From an uncultured Eubacteriales bacterium (GTDB taxonomy: Bacteria; Bacillota; Clostridia; Lachnospirales; Lachnospiraceae): 13,467 nucleotides of DNA. This document shows positions 13,180 through 13,467 of the stretch, piece by piece. The stretch lies in contig ONWL01000016.1 in the NCBI GenBank assembly GCA_900321525.1, positions 1 through 13,467 of the forward strand. The letters run 5' to 3'. A program made the position numbers and the translations under genes. The notes under the pieces were generated by a model. That model made no database searches. It was not told the DNA's origin and saw nothing but the letters and a program-made list of their open reading frames with translations. Numbering within the stretch: the stretch's first letter is position 1; every line of letters starts with the position of its first letter.

Positions 13180-13467
13180 ATGAATCAATTTTCAAGAACA
13201 GAATTGCTGCTTGGCAGCGAAGGAATGGAACGTCTTGCCCAGGCCCGTGTGGCAGTGTTCGGCATCGGCGGAGTAGGCGGTTATACAGTAGAGGCACTGG
13301 TGCGCAGCGGCATAGGTGCCATCGACCTGATCGATGACGACAGAGTCTGCCTGACCAATATCAACCGCCAGATCTATGCTACCCGCAAGACCGTAGGTCA
13401 GTATAAGGTAGACGTGGCAGCCAAACGGATTGCAGAAATCAACCCCAAAACGGTTGTCCGCACCTAT
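13180..13467 (+). CDS. tcdA: tRNA threonylcarbamoyladenosine dehydratase, N-terminal part
   Basis: The first 96 residues are visible; the gene runs off the right edge. TcdA (also called CsdL/YgdL) is an E1/ThiF-like enzyme that uses ATP to convert t6A37 in tRNA to the cyclic form ct6A. The sequence opens MNQFSRTELLLGSEGMERL, then has the nucleotide-binding V-A-V-F-G-I-G-G-V-G-G at residues 24-34. It continues with D-L-I-D-D-D-R-V-C-L-T-N-I-N-R-Q-I-Y-A, the signature that separates TcdA from ThiF and MoeB. The ATG at 13180 has AGAGG six bases upstream. It is divergent from the leucine-rich-repeat gene. The C-terminal half cannot be checked. Confidence 0.92.
   Translation, partial: MNQFSRTELLLGSEGMERLAQARVAVFGIGGVGGYTVEALVRSGIGAIDLIDDDRVCLTNINRQIYATRKTVGQYKVDVAAKRIAEINPKTVVRTY

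Noticed and set aside
13085..13297. Minus-strand frame of 70 codons at the tcdA start
   Set aside because: It is antisense to the conserved nucleotide-binding region of tcdA and lacks a start signal.

Overview
The window reads as chromosomal DNA of a low-to-mid GC Firmicute, most likely a gut-type Clostridia/Lachnospiraceae member. This is inferred from strong GGAGG-type ribosome binding sites, a VanW-domain protein, a BspA-type leucine-rich-repeat protein, the Lgt variant with a G-R-I-G-C-F-L-A-G-C-C core, and an Rrf2 regulator with a clostridial-looking cysteine cluster. No mobile element, CRISPR array, tRNA or rRNA was seen. Gene order is compact and housekeeping-like.

Positions 1-7775 hold a long minus-strand gene train read from right to left: a 75-aa hypothetical protein, an Mrp/Nbp35-type Fe-S carrier ATPase, a six-span membrane protein of unknown function, prolipoprotein diacylglyceryl transferase (lgt), a B12-binding-type radical SAM protein with a DUF4080-like tail, a DEDDh exonuclease, a 38-aa single-span membrane protein, a VanW/G5 cell-envelope protein, and the N-terminal part of an AIR-synthase-like (PurM/HypE fold) protein cut by the window edge. 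Gaps are mostly 4-55 bases and no convincing internal terminator is visible, so a single operon from a promoter near 7803-7831 is plausible.

Positions 7776-9260 carry two plus-strand single genes with their own promoters and terminators: a tandem DUF1508 (YegP-like) protein and an Rrf2-family regulator. Converging on the regulator from the right are luxS and, upstream of it, cysK, both on the minus strand. The most interesting regulatory signal is a 16-base box, AAAACCTA-NN-AAACAT. It lies between the -35 and -10 of the Rrf2 gene's own promoter and again directly downstream of the cysK -10. This suggests that the Rrf2 protein represses itself and cysK, in the manner of a cysteine-metabolism regulator (CymR-like role).

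Positions 11119-12780 encode a membrane-anchored protein with a cytoplasmic charged tail and fourteen 23-residue BspA-type repeats, followed (downstream on the minus strand) by a stack of hairpins that insulates cysK. Divergently, a near-consensus promoter with an overlapping palindrome and a roughly 190-base structured-looking leader drives the start of tcdA (ct6A-forming tRNA dehydratase), cut by the right edge.

I did not find a clearly new biological system. The best leads are the shared Rrf2/cysK operator, the overlooked 38-aa membrane protein coupled to the exonuclease gene, and structured leaders on luxS and tcdA.
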